Source: RBG-16-66-20 sp036262835 (GTDB taxonomy: Bacteria; Pseudomonadota; Gammaproteobacteria; Burkholderiales; SG8-39). From it: DNA of 64,000 nt. The first letter of the stretch is position 1. Each line of letters starts with the position of its first letter. The notes under the pieces were generated by a model, which was not told the DNA's origin, did not search any database, and worked only from the letters and a program-made list of their open reading frames with translations. The translations under genes were made by a program, and so were the position numbers. Of this stretch, positions 8,541 through 17,196 are shown one piece after another. The DNA lies in NCBI GenBank assembly GCA_036262835.1, contig DATAID010000003.1, positions 62,001 through 126,000 on the forward strand, given 5' to 3'.

Positions 8541-10088
8541 ATGCAGCTCAATCCCTCCGAAATTTCGGAACTGATCAAGAGCCGGATCCAGAACCTGGAT
8601 GCCGGCGCGCAAATGCGCACGCAGGGCACGGTCGTGTCCGTGACCGACGGCATCTGCCGCGTCCACGGCCTATCCGACGTCATGCAAGGCGAGATGCTCG
8701 AGTTCCCGAACAACACCTTCGGCCTCGCGCTCAACCTCGAGCGCGACTCGGTCGGCGCCGTGATCCTGGGCGAATACGAGCACATCACCGAGGGCGACAC
8801 GGTCAAGTGCACCGGCAAGATCCTCTCGGTGCCGATCGGCCCGGAGCTGCTCGGCCGGGTGGTCAATTCGCTAGGCGCGCCGATCGACGGCAAGGGCCCG
8901 ATCAACGCCAAGCTCACCGACGTGATCGAGAAGGTCGCGCCGGGCGTGATCGCGCGCCAGTCGGTATCGCAGCCGGTGCAGACGGGTCTCAAGGCGATCG
9001 ACGCGATGGTGCCGATCGGCCGTGGCCAGCGCGAGCTGATCATCGGCGATCGCCAGACCGGCAAGACCGCGGTGGCGGTGGACACCATCATCAACCAGAA
9101 GGGCAAGGATCTCTTCTGTGTCTATGTCGCGATCGGCCAAAAAGCCTCGACCATCGCCAACGTGGTGAGGAAGCTGGAAGAGCACGGCGCGATGGCCTAC
9201 ACGATCGTCGTGGCGGCCTCGGCGTCCGAGTCGGCGGCGATGCAGTTCATCGCGCCCTACTCGGGCTGCACCATGGGCGAGTATTTCCGCGACCGCGGCC
9301 AGGACGCGCTCATCATCTACGACGACCTGACCAAGCAGGCCTGGGCCTATCGCCAGGTGTCGCTGCTCCTGCGCCGCCCGCCGGGCCGCGAAGCCTATCC
9401 GGGCGACGTGTTCTACCTGCACTCGCGGCTGCTCGAGCGCGCGGCGCGCGTGAATCCCGAATACGTCGAGAAGTTCACCAAGGGCGCCGTCAAGGGGAAG
9501 ACCGGCTCGCTCACCGCGCTGCCGGTGATCGAGACGCAGGCGGGCGACGTGACCGCGTTCGTGCCGACGAACGTCATCTCGATCACCGACGGCCAGATCT
9601 TCCTCGAGACCGATCTCTTCAACGCGGGCATCCGGCCCGCGATCAACGCCGGCATCTCGGTGTCGCGGGTGGGGGGCGCCGCGCAAACCAAGATCATGAA
9701 GCGGCGCGATACCGGCGGCGGCGTGCGGCTTGCGCTCGCGCAGTACCGCGAGCTCGCCGCGTTCGCGCAGTTCGCGAGCGACCTGGACGAGGCCACGCGC
9801 AAGCAGCTCGAGCTCGGGCGCATGGTGACCGAGCTGATGAAGCAGCCGCAATACCACCCTTTGCAGGTATGGGAGATGGCGCTCACGCTGTTTGCGGTGA
9901 ACAACGGTTTCTTCAACGATATCGACGTCAAGAAAGCGCTCGCCGCCGAGCGCTCCATGCGCGACTACGTCAAGAGCAAGTACGCCGAGCTCATCAGGCG
10001 CATCGAGGAGAAGAATGAGCTCGCGGGCGACGACGAAAAGGCGCTCAAGGACGCGATCGCCGACTGGAAGAAGAACGGGTCGTACTGA
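8541..10088 (+). CDS. atpA: F1Fo ATP synthase subunit alpha
   Basis: A 515-residue non-catalytic nucleotide-binding F1 subunit. The Walker A motif GDRQTGKTAV is at about residues 169-178 as in E. coli. The alpha/beta signature region (PAINAGISVSRVGGAAQ) is intact near residue 365. The ATG at 8541 is preceded by AAGGAG. Confidence 0.98.
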   Translation: MQLNPSEISELIKSRIQNLDAGAQMRTQGTVVSVTDGICRVHGLSDVMQGEMLEFPNNTFGLALNLERDSVGAVILGEYEHITEGDTVKCTGKILSVPIGPELLGRVVNSLGAPIDGKGPINAKLTDVIEKVAPGVIARQSVSQPVQTGLKAIDAMVPIGRGQRELIIGDRQTGKTAVAVDTIINQKGKDLFCVYVAIGQKASTIANVVRKLEEHGAMAYTIVVAASASESAAMQFIAPYSGCTMGEYFRDRGQDALIIYDDLTKQAWAYRQVSLLLRRPPGREAYPGDVFYLHSRLLERAARVNPEYVEKFTKGAVKGKTGSLTALPVIETQAGDVTAFVPTNVISITDGQIFLETDLFNAGIRPAINAGISVSRVGGAAQTKIMKRRDTGGGVRLALAQYRELAAFAQFASDLDEATRKQLELGRMVTELMKQPQYHPLQVWEMALTLFAVNNGFFNDIDVKKALAAERSMRDYVKSKYAELIRRIEEKNELAGDDEKALKDAIADWKKNGSY

Positions 10089-10097
10089 GCTGATCCC

Positions 10098-10961
10098 ATG
10101 CCCGGCACCAAAGAAATACGGATGAAAATCCGGAGTGTGCAGAACACCCGGAAAATCACCAAGGCGATGGAGATGGTCGCCGCCTCGAAGATGCGGAAGG
10201 CGCAGGAGCGCATGCGCCACGCGCGCCCCTACGGCGAGAAGATTCGCACCATCGCCGCGCACATTTCGCACGCCAACCCCGAGTACAAGCATCCGTTCCT
10301 CGTGCACCGGGATACGGTCAAGCGGGTCGGCCTGATCGTGATCACGACCGATAAGGGCCTGTGCGGCGCCCTGAACACGAATCTGCTGCGCATGGTGCTG
10401 AACCAGTACAAGAGCTGGCAGGGCGAGGGCGAGGAAATCGACGTCTGCGCCATCGGCAACAAGGGCCTGGGCTTCATGCAGCGCCTGGGCGCGAACGTCG
10501 TGTCGCACGCGATCCAGCTCGGCGACCGGCCGCAGATGGACAAGCTGATCGGCACCGTCAAGGTCATGCTGGACGGCTACATCAGCGACCGTTTCGACCG
10601 CCTGCTGCTCGGCTACAACCGCTTCTTCAACACAATGAAGCAGGAGCCGGTGCTCGAGCAGCTGCTGCCGCTCTCGGGCGAGCGGCTGGGCTCGCCCGAG
10701 TCGGTCTGGGACTACCTCTACGAGCCCGAGGCGAAGGCGGTCCTCGACCAGGTGATGATGCGCTACATCGAGGCGATTATTTTCCAGGCGGTGGCGGAGA
10801 ACATGGCCTCCGAGCAGTCGGCGCGCATGGTGGCGATGAAGGCCGCCTCCGACAACGCGCGCGACCTGATCGAGGAGCTGACGCTGATCTACAACAAGAA
10901 CCGCCAGGCCGGCATTACCAAGGAATTGTCCGAAATCGTGGGCGGCGCGGCCGCCGTCTAA
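10098..10961 (+). CDS. atpG: F1Fo ATP synthase subunit gamma
   Basis: A 287-residue central rotor shaft subunit (E. coli 287). The N-terminal helix has IRSVQNTRKITKAMEMVAASKM, and the C-terminal helix contains ASDNARDLIEELTLIYNKNRQ, both family hallmarks. It follows atpA by 9 bases. Confidence 0.97.
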   Translation: MPGTKEIRMKIRSVQNTRKITKAMEMVAASKMRKAQERMRHARPYGEKIRTIAAHISHANPEYKHPFLVHRDTVKRVGLIVITTDKGLCGALNTNLLRMVLNQYKSWQGEGEEIDVCAIGNKGLGFMQRLGANVVSHAIQLGDRPQMDKLIGTVKVMLDGYISDRFDRLLLGYNRFFNTMKQEPVLEQLLPLSGERLGSPESVWDYLYEPEAKAVLDQVMMRYIEAIIFQAVAENMASEQSARMVAMKAASDNARDLIEELTLIYNKNRQAGITKELSEIVGGAAAV

Positions 10962-10972
10962 AGGAACGAACC

Positions 10973-12403
10973 ATGGCAAAAGCACAAGGCACCATCGTCC
11001 AGTGCATCGGCGCGGTCACCGATATCGAGTTTCCGCGCGAGTCGATGCCGAACATCTACGACGCGCTCAAGCTCGCTGAAACGGGCGAAGCCGGCCTGGT
11101 CGAAAAGGGCCTTACCTTCGAGGTCGAGCAGCAGCTCGGCGACGGCGTGGTGCGCTGCATCGCGCTCGGCTCCTCCGACGGCCTGCGCCGCGGCATGAAG
11201 GTGGACAGCACGGATGCGCCGATTTCGGTGCCGGTGGGCAAGGGCACGCTCGGGCGCATCGTCGACGTGCTCGGCAGGCCGATCGACGAAGTCGGCCCGA
11301 TCAAGTCCGACAAGCTGCGCTCGATCCATCAGGCGGCGCCGAAGTTCGACGAGCTCTCGCCTTCGGTCGAGCTGCTCGAGACCGGCATCAAGGTGATCGA
11401 CCTCATCTGCCCCTTCGCCAAGGGCGGCAAGATCGGTCTGTTCGGCGGCGCGGGCGTGGGCAAGACGGTGAATATGCTCGAGCTCATCAACAACATCGCG
11501 ACCCAGCACTCGGGCCTCTCGGTGTTCGCGGGGGTGGGCGAGCGCACGCGCGAGGGGAACGACTTCTATCACGAGATGATCGAGGCCGAGGTGGTCAAGC
11601 TCGATAACCTCGAGGAATCCAAGGTCGCGATGGTGTTCGGCCAGATGAACGAGCCCCCGGGCAACCGGCTGCGCGTCGCGCTCACCGGTCTCACCATGGC
11701 GGAAAGCTTCCGCGATGAAGGCCGCGACATCCTTTTCTTCGTCGACAACATCTACCGCTTCACGCTCGCAGGCACCGAGGTCTCGGCGCTGCTTGGCCGG
11801 ATGCCTTCGGCGGTGGGATACCAGCCGACGCTCGCCGAGGAGATGGGCCGGCTGCAGGAGCGGATCACTTCCACCAAGACCGGCTCGATTACCTCGATCC
11901 AGGCGGTGTACGTGCCTGCCGACGACCTGACCGACCCCTCGCCGGCGACCACGTTCGGGCACCTCGATGCCACGGTCGTGCTCTCGCGCGACATCGCGGC
12001 GCTCGGCATCTACCCGGCGGTGGATCCGCTCGACTCGACCTCGCGCCAGGTCGACCCGAACACGATCGGCGAGGAGCACTACTCGACCACGCGCGCGGTG
12101 CAGGCGACGCTGCAGCGCTACAAGGAACTGCGCGACATCATCGCGATCCTAGGTATGGATGAGCTCTCTCCCGAGGACAAGCTGGCGGTCGCCCGCGCGC
12201 GCAAGATCCAGCGCTTCCTGTCGCAGCCTTTTACGGTGGCCCAGAACTTCACCGGGACCCCGGGCAAGTACGTCTCCCTCAAGGACACGATCAAGGGCTT
12301 CAAGATGATCGTCAACGGTGAATGCGACGCCCTGCCCGAGCAGGCCTTCTACATGGTCGGGGCGATCGAGGAAGCCTTCGAGAAGGCGAAGACCCTCCAG
12401 TAA
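10973..12403 (+). CDS. atpD: F1Fo ATP synthase subunit beta
   Basis: A 476-residue catalytic F1 subunit. Walker A is GGAGVGKTVNML near residue 158, and the catalytic glutamate lies in GERTREGNDFYHEM. The signature PAVDPLDSTSR is present. The frame is open 600 bases upstream inside atpG, but the ATG at 10973 follows AAAGGAACG and matches the family start. Confidence 0.98.
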   Translation: MAKAQGTIVQCIGAVTDIEFPRESMPNIYDALKLAETGEAGLVEKGLTFEVEQQLGDGVVRCIALGSSDGLRRGMKVDSTDAPISVPVGKGTLGRIVDVLGRPIDEVGPIKSDKLRSIHQAAPKFDELSPSVELLETGIKVIDLICPFAKGGKIGLFGGAGVGKTVNMLELINNIATQHSGLSVFAGVGERTREGNDFYHEMIEAEVVKLDNLEESKVAMVFGQMNEPPGNRLRVALTGLTMAESFRDEGRDILFFVDNIYRFTLAGTEVSALLGRMPSAVGYQPTLAEEMGRLQERITSTKTGSITSIQAVYVPADDLTDPSPATTFGHLDATVVLSRDIAALGIYPAVDPLDSTSRQVDPNTIGEEHYSTTRAVQATLQRYKELRDIIAILGMDELSPEDKLAVARARKIQRFLSQPFTVAQNFTGTPGKYVSLKDTIKGFKMIVNGECDALPEQAFYMVGAIEEAFEKAKTLQ

Positions 12404-12407
12404 GCGC

Positions 12408-12833
12408 ATGGCCGCCGCCACCATCCACGTTGACGTCGTCAGCGCCGAAGAGGCGATCTACTCGGGCGAAGCCGAGTTCGTCGTCCTGCCGGGTGAAGCG
12501 GGCGAGCTCGGCATCTATCCCCGGCATATCCCGCTCATCACGCGCATCAAGCCTGGTGCCGTGCGCATCATGCCGGCCGGCGGCGGCGAGGAGCAGTTGA
12601 TCTTCGTCGCGGGCGGCATTCTCGAGGTCCAACCGAAGGTGATCACCGTGCTCGCCGATACCGCCATCCGGGGCGCCGACCTCGACGAAGCGAAGGCGAG
12701 CGAGGCGCTGCAGAAGGCCAAGGACGCAATGGCGAAAGCGCAGGACAAGGCCGAGATCGCGACGCTACAGGGCGAGTTCGCGATGATGGCCGCCCAGATC
12801 GCCGCCATCCGCAAGCTGCGCAAGTCCAAATGA
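12408..12833 (+). CDS. atpC: F1Fo ATP synthase subunit epsilon
   Basis: A 141-residue subunit with an N-terminal beta sandwich (FVVLPGEAGELGIYPRHIPLI) and a C-terminal helical hairpin that can inhibit ATP hydrolysis. The start is the ATG at 12408, five bases after atpD. Its stop overlaps the start of the next gene (ATGA), which is not an ATP synthase gene. Confidence 0.96.
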   Translation: MAAATIHVDVVSAEEAIYSGEAEFVVLPGEAGELGIYPRHIPLITRIKPGAVRIMPAGGGEEQLIFVAGGILEVQPKVITVLADTAIRGADLDEAKASEALQKAKDAMAKAQDKAEIATLQGEFAMMAAQIAAIRKLRKSK

Positions 12834-14044
12834 ACGACCGCGCGAGGCCGAATCGCGGCTGGCTCGAGGCCGCGCAGGCCGTGCAGGCCGAGACGGTCAA
12901 GCTGCGCCGCGCGATCCACGCCGAGCCGGAGCTCGGGTTGCAAACGCCGAAGACGATGGCGAAGGTGCGTGCGGCGCTCGCCGACCTGTCCCTGGAATGG
13001 AAAACCGGCAAATCGACCACCGGCGCGGTCGCGATCCTGCGCGGAGGACGGCCTGGCCGCACGGTGCTCCTGCGCGGCGACATGGACGCACTGCCCATGC
13101 CTGAGGACACCGGCCTCGCGTTCAGCTCGACGGTCGCGAACACCATGCACGCCTGCGGGCACGACACGCATACCGCGATGCTCGCCTCGGCGGCGCGCCT
13201 GATGAGCGCGCGGCGCGACTCGCTCGCCGGGACCGTGCTCTTCATGTTCCAGCCCGGCGAAGAAGGCCATCACGGCGCACGCTTCATGATGGAGGACGGC
13301 CTGCTCAGCGACCCTGCGCCCGAGGCGGCATTCGCGCTGCATATTTATCCGAACGCGCCGGCAGGCGTTTTCGGCTCGAGACCAGGGCCGCTGCTTGCCT
13401 CCGCAGATCGGATCATGGTCGACGTGCGCGGCAAGGGCGGGCACGCCTCGATGCCGCACGACGCCATCGACCCGGTGCCGGTCGCCTGCGAGATCGTCAC
13501 CGCCATGCAGGTGTTCATCACTCGGCGCATCGACATCTTCGATCCGGCGGTGGTGACGATAGCGAAAATCGAGAGCGGCTCGACCAACAACGTGATTCCG
13601 GAGAGCGCGAGCCTGCTCGGCACCATCCGCACGCAGTCGGAAGCGGCGCGCGAGCGCGTGCACGCGGGTCTCAAGCGCGTGGCGGAGAACGTGGCGCGGG
13701 CGCATGAGTGCGAGGCGGAAGTCAAAATCGAGCGCGGCTTTCCGGTCACCGTCTGCGATCCGCGGGCCTTCGCGCTTGCCCAGCAGACGATCGGCGAGCT
13801 CTTCGGCGCCCAATCCTGGCTGACGATGGCCTCGCCACTGATGGGCGCGGAGGATTTTTCCTACGTCCTGCAAAAGACGCCCGGCGCGATGCTCTTCCTC
13901 GGCGTTTGCCCGGAGGGACAGATGTGGAAGAGCGCCTGCCCGTGCCACTCCAACCGCATGGTGCTGAACGAGGCCATGCTCTCGCGCGGCGTCGCCGCGC
14001 ACTGCGCAATCGCCGAGAATTACCTGGAGCGCGGTTTCGCCTGA
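12830..14044 (+). CDS. M20 family amidohydrolase (hippurate hydrolase / aminoacylase-like)
   Basis: A 404-residue metal-dependent amidohydrolase of the M20D group, which removes acyl groups from N-acylated amino acids or related amides. Metal ligands are recognisable: the MHACGHDTHTAML segment near residues 103-115 supplies Cys and His, and GEEGHHGARFMMEDG supplies the catalytic Glu. A dimerisation domain (GKGGHASMPH) follows near residue 205. The substrate is unknown. The start overlaps the atpC stop by ATGA, so it should be co-translated with the ATP synthase operon. Its stop is four bases from the stop of the convergent ChaC-like gene. Confidence 0.88.
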   Translation: MNDRARPNRGWLEAAQAVQAETVKLRRAIHAEPELGLQTPKTMAKVRAALADLSLEWKTGKSTTGAVAILRGGRPGRTVLLRGDMDALPMPEDTGLAFSSTVANTMHACGHDTHTAMLASAARLMSARRDSLAGTVLFMFQPGEEGHHGARFMMEDGLLSDPAPEAAFALHIYPNAPAGVFGSRPGPLLASADRIMVDVRGKGGHASMPHDAIDPVPVACEIVTAMQVFITRRIDIFDPAVVTIAKIESGSTNNVIPESASLLGTIRTQSEAARERVHAGLKRVAENVARAHECEAEVKIERGFPVTVCDPRAFALAQQTIGELFGAQSWLTMASPLMGAEDFSYVLQKTPGAMLFLGVCPEGQMWKSACPCHSNRMVLNEAMLSRGVAAHCAIAENYLERGFA

Positions 14045-14048
14045 GTCG

Positions 14049-14753
14049 CTAGGCGGCGAGCGCTCGCACGCGCTGCGCCAGCGCTTCCATTCGCTGGTCG
14101 TGGATCCCCATGTCGCGCAGGTGGGCGACCGTGTCGAACAGATAGTCGCAGCAGCGTCCGAGCGGGCCTTCGCCGCGTGCGAGGTAGCGCGCCATCGTCT
14201 CGGGGCCAAGACCGCCGCGGTAGCGCTCGTGCGCCTGGTTCGCAGCGAAGGCGATCGCGTGGGCGACGCCGTCAGCGGTTCGCGCCGCCACCCAGACCGG
14301 GCGATAGGAGCGCGTCATCATCTCGCGCCGCCAGAGCACATCCAGCTCTTCCTCGACCGCACGGGCGTGCAGGCGATAGGCGACGCCGTGGCAGCTGCCG
14401 CCGGGCTCGAGCGACAGCATCAAGCCGGGCCGCTCGGGGCTGCCGCGGCCGGCGCGCGCCAGCAGGCAGAATTCGCGATGAAAGCCGTGCACGAGCGCAG
14501 GACGTCGCTCGGCGTAACGGATCGCCGGATTCCACATAAGCGAGCCGTAGCCGAACACCCAGACGCTCGCCGGCTGCGGTGCCGCCTCAAGCATTTCGCG
14601 GATATGCGCCCGCCGCTCCGCCGGGGTCATCAGCTTGACGCGCGGACCGAGCAGACGCCGCGCCGCGGCATGCAGCGCGCCGTTCAACAGCGTCTCCCGG
14701 GTAAGCCTGAGCGCCCTACGGGCGCGCAGCGTAGGGCTCGTCTTCCGCGACAA
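14049..14753 (-). CDS. chaC: ChaC-like gamma-glutamylcyclotransferase
   Basis: A 234-residue protein of the ChaC family, which cleaves glutathione to 5-oxoproline and Cys-Gly. The phosphate-binding-like loop VFGYGSLMWNP is at residues 66-76, and the catalytic glutamate should be the one in LWRREM. The segment LTRETLLNGAL near residue 17 resembles the start of E. coli ChaC, so the first 15 or so residues may not be translated. As called, the start overlaps the upstream GST-like gene by 38 bases. The pairing of a glutathione-degrading enzyme with a GST-fold protein suggests a glutathione-related role (inference). Confidence 0.85.
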   Translation of the reverse strand: MSRKTSPTLRARRALRLTRETLLNGALHAAARRLLGPRVKLMTPAERRAHIREMLEAAPQPASVWVFGYGSLMWNPAIRYAERRPALVHGFHREFCLLARAGRGSPERPGLMLSLEPGGSCHGVAYRLHARAVEEELDVLWRREMMTRSYRPVWVAARTADGVAHAIAFAANQAHERYRGGLGPETMARYLARGEGPLGRCCDYLFDTVAHLRDMGIHDQRMEALAQRVRALAA

Positions 14754-15381
14754 ACTCGGTTTCCTTCACGGCGTCCGCGCTCCAGGCTTTGACGGCGGGC
14801 AAGTCGAGAAGCGCCTGCTGATAGCTCTGCGCCGCTCCTTTTAGCTCGACCGCGTAGGTCACGAAGCGCGTCGCGACCGGCGCGTAGAAGGCGTCCGCCG
14901 CGCTGAACTCGCCGAAGAGGTAAGGGCCTTTCGCCTGCGCCCAGATCGCGCTGATGCGCGCGATGTCCTTCGCCACGCCGTCGTTCATGCCCTTGCCCGG
15001 GTAGCGATTGCGAATATTCATCGGCATGGCCGCGCGCAAGGCGCGAAAGCCCGAATGCATCTCGGCGGCGGCCGAGCGCGCCCGCGCGCGCAACCGCGCG
15101 TCGGCCGGCCAGATGCTGCGCCCGGGGAAGAGCTCGTGCAGGCGCTCGGCAATCGCGAGCGTGTCCCAGGTGGCGAAGCCTTTGCCGGGCTCGCCTTCCC
15201 AGAGCACGGGCACCAGGCCGCTCGGCGAAAGCTTGGCGATATGGTCGCGCCAGTCCTGCGACTCGAACTTGATCAGGCGCTCCTGGAACGGGATTTCGCG
15301 CCCGCGCAGCAGCGTCCAGGGGCGCATCGACCAGGAGGAATAGTTCTTGTTTGCGATCACCAGCACGAGCGAAGCGCTCAT
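14716..15381 (-). CDS. Glutathione S-transferase family protein
   Basis: A 221-residue GST-fold protein. The N-terminal thioredoxin-like domain begins LVIANKNYSSWSMRPWTLL, where a serine is the likely glutathione-activating residue. It continues to the GLVPVLWEG cis-proline segment, followed by an all-helical C-terminal domain. It resembles the YfcF-like or uncharacterised bacterial GST group; the substrate is unknown. It lies upstream of and overlaps the ChaC-like gene. Confidence 0.83.
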   Translation of the reverse strand: MSASLVLVIANKNYSSWSMRPWTLLRGREIPFQERLIKFESQDWRDHIAKLSPSGLVPVLWEGEPGKGFATWDTLAIAERLHELFPGRSIWPADARLRARARSAAAEMHSGFRALRAAMPMNIRNRYPGKGMNDGVAKDIARISAIWAQAKGPYLFGEFSAADAFYAPVATRFVTYAVELKGAAQSYQQALLDLPAVKAWSADAVKETEFVAEDEPYAARP

Positions 15382-15391
15382 GCCGGGAATT

Positions 15392-16768
15392 CTATGCGGC
15401 TTTGCCCTGCGGCGCAGGGCTGCCCACGGCGTACCAGTCCACCTTGCGGGTCGCGATCATCGCCGCGGCGAGGCACGCGAAGACGAGGAGCGACCCCATG
15501 AGGAGCGCGTGGTCCTCCGAGCGCAGCAGCACATAGAGCAGCCCGTATAGCAGCGCAAGCCCCGCCGCGAACCCCGCGCCCAGGCGCGCGCTCTTCAGGA
15601 TGTGGCGCACGTAGTAGCCGAGCAGCGCGACGCAGGCGCCGGCGCCGATGGCATACGCGGAGGCGAAGCCCAGATGCTCGGAAAGCGAAATGAGCAGCAG
15701 GAAAAAGACGGCGAGCGCGCAGCCGACGAGCGCGTATTGCAGCGGGTGGATCGCCAGGCGCGCGAGTATCTCGAAGAGAAAGAAGGCCGCGAAAGTGAGG
15801 CCGATGAAAAGAAAGCCGTACTTCAGCGAGCGCTCGACCGTGTGGTACAGATCCACTGGCTGGAAGAACGAGACCGCGAGCGTGTGATTGCTGAAGGGCT
15901 CGCATTGCCGCGATTGCAGGCAACGCTCGTAGACCTGCGCGAGGTTGGTCGCGAAATGCGATGTGCGCCAGCGCGCCGCAAAGCCATCCTGGCCGACGCG
16001 GGTGCCCGAATCCGGCAGGAGGCGGCCGGCGAAGCTCGGGTGCGCCCAAGTCGAGGCGAGCGCCACGCGCGTCGTGGCTCCGACCGGCACGATGTCGAGC
16101 CGCTCGGTGCCAAGAAGGATAAGCGAGATCTTGAATTCGTAAACGGTCGGTGTCTTCGCGTCCGTCGCCGCGAGCGCTCCCAGATCGGCATGGATCCCGC
16201 TCGGCAGAGCGGCCGCTTCAAGGCCGCCGGGGTGCACTTGCGCTTCGGTGCCGTTCCATTCCACGAGCACCGGCTCGCGGATTCCCCGTGTATCCGAAAC
16301 GCCCAGCACGAGCTGCGCGCGGCCCCAATCGAGGCTTCCGGTGCCCTGCGCCACGCCCAGGCCGGGCGGCAGCGTGAACGACCCTTGGAGCGCGCCGCGC
16401 AGCGTGTAGAGATGCGCCTTGTAGAGGCCGCGATGCTTTTCCTGCAGCTCGATCGCGCCCTCGATCGCAAGCGTGTCGGGAAGAAGGGCGATATGCCCAC
16501 GCTCGATGCGCTCTTTCCGCGCGGTGCGGGTATGGCCGCCGTCGTCGGTGATCGTCGTCGCCTCCACGCTGCGGCGGGTCCAGGGGATGTAGAGCACGGG
16601 CCCGGCGATCTTCTGCGGCTCGCTCGCGCTGCGGCCGATGTCCGCGACCACGCCGTCGCGAAGGCCCTTTCGCTCGGCGACGAGCGCGCGCACCATCTTG
16701 AGCGGCACCTGCAGGATCAGGCCGACCGCCAGGATCAGGCCGATTTTCCAGAGCAGCGCTTTCTGCAT
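15392..16768 (-). CDS. creD: CreD-family inner membrane protein
   Basis: A 458-residue protein with one N-terminal membrane helix (about residues 8-26), a large periplasmic domain rich in beta strands, and five or six C-terminal helices from about residue 325. This is the layout of CreD/CetA proteins, linked to cell-envelope stress and colicin or beta-lactam phenotypes in enterics. N-terminal features SEPQKIAGPVLYIPW and VSFFQPVDLYHTVERSLKYGFLF are family-like. The start has a GAGGAGG site. It is the third of three minus-strand frames divergent from a two-component system, comparable to creD control by CreBC (inference). Confidence 0.88.
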   Translation of the reverse strand: MQKALLWKIGLILAVGLILQVPLKMVRALVAERKGLRDGVVADIGRSASEPQKIAGPVLYIPWTRRSVEATTITDDGGHTRTARKERIERGHIALLPDTLAIEGAIELQEKHRGLYKAHLYTLRGALQGSFTLPPGLGVAQGTGSLDWGRAQLVLGVSDTRGIREPVLVEWNGTEAQVHPGGLEAAALPSGIHADLGALAATDAKTPTVYEFKISLILLGTERLDIVPVGATTRVALASTWAHPSFAGRLLPDSGTRVGQDGFAARWRTSHFATNLAQVYERCLQSRQCEPFSNHTLAVSFFQPVDLYHTVERSLKYGFLFIGLTFAAFFLFEILARLAIHPLQYALVGCALAVFFLLLISLSEHLGFASAYAIGAGACVALLGYYVRHILKSARLGAGFAAGLALLYGLLYVLLRSEDHALLMGSLLVFACLAAAMIATRKVDWYAVGSPAPQGKAA

Positions 16769-16932
16769 GCCTCCTCGCGGGTATCGCTCATCTGCCGAAG
16801 CGCGCGGGCGGCGCCAGGACCGTGTCCCGATCCTCCTTTCTCGATCCGGCGCGCCCGACGCCGCGGTTCATGCGGGTCGAAGTCGCGCGGCAGCGCGCAT
16901 TCGATCCCCAATTCCGTCTCGCCGTAGCTCAT
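16735..16932 (-). CDS. Candidate small basic protein upstream of creD
   Basis: A 65-residue frame starting MSYGETELGIECALPRDFDP and becoming arginine-rich (HEPRRRARR). I recognise no family. Its ATG overlaps the stop of the preceding 39-residue gene (ATGA), and its end overlaps the creD start by 34 bases, as expected for a coupled operon. Codon use in the first half looks like that of its neighbours. No membrane segment or signal peptide is visible. It could still be a chance frame bridging two genes. Confidence 0.4.
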   Translation of the reverse strand: MSYGETELGIECALPRDFDPHEPRRRARRIEKGGSGHGPGAARALRQMSDTREEACRKRCSGKSA

Positions 16933-17048
16933 GCCGTCGCGAGCAGCATCGTCACGCCCGCGAGCACGACGCTCACGAACACGCCCACGGCAAGGGCGAG
17001 CGCGACCTGGGCGACGATTTCTGCGGCGAAGTGCTGGGTTTTTTCCAT
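16929..17048 (-). CDS. Small single-span membrane protein (39 residues)
   Basis: The frame starts MEKTQHFAAEIVAQ and consists mainly of one hydrophobic helix ending VVLAGVTMLLATA, so it should be a one-span inner membrane peptide. A very strong ribosome-binding site (GAGGAGGGG) sits six bases before the ATG at 17048. It is first in the creD operon and divergent from the response regulator gene 148 bases away. No named family is recognised. A role alongside CreD or the sensor kinase is only inferred from position. Confidence 0.6.
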   Translation of the reverse strand: MEKTQHFAAEIVAQVALALAVGVFVSVVLAGVTMLLATA

Positions 17049-17196
17049 GGCCCCTCCTCGGTTGTCGGCGTCATTGAAAGCCCCGAAAGAGCCGGCGCGA
17101 GGTCGAGGTTGTGGCGAGCTGCGGACCAAAAAGGGCAAAGAAATGACGCCTCTCCGGACGGCCTTTCTCCCGGAAGCGTTCCGGTATAGTCGGCGC

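Noticed and set aside
10361..10972. A 204-codon upstream extension of atpD
   Set aside because: It is atpG sequence read in another frame; the ATG at 10973 has a ribosome-binding site and the family start.
8871..10985. A 704-codon minus-strand open frame opposite atpA and atpG
   Set aside because: High-GC antisense shadow: it is rich in His/Arg/Leu repeats, has no domain, and lies wholly opposite two conserved genes.
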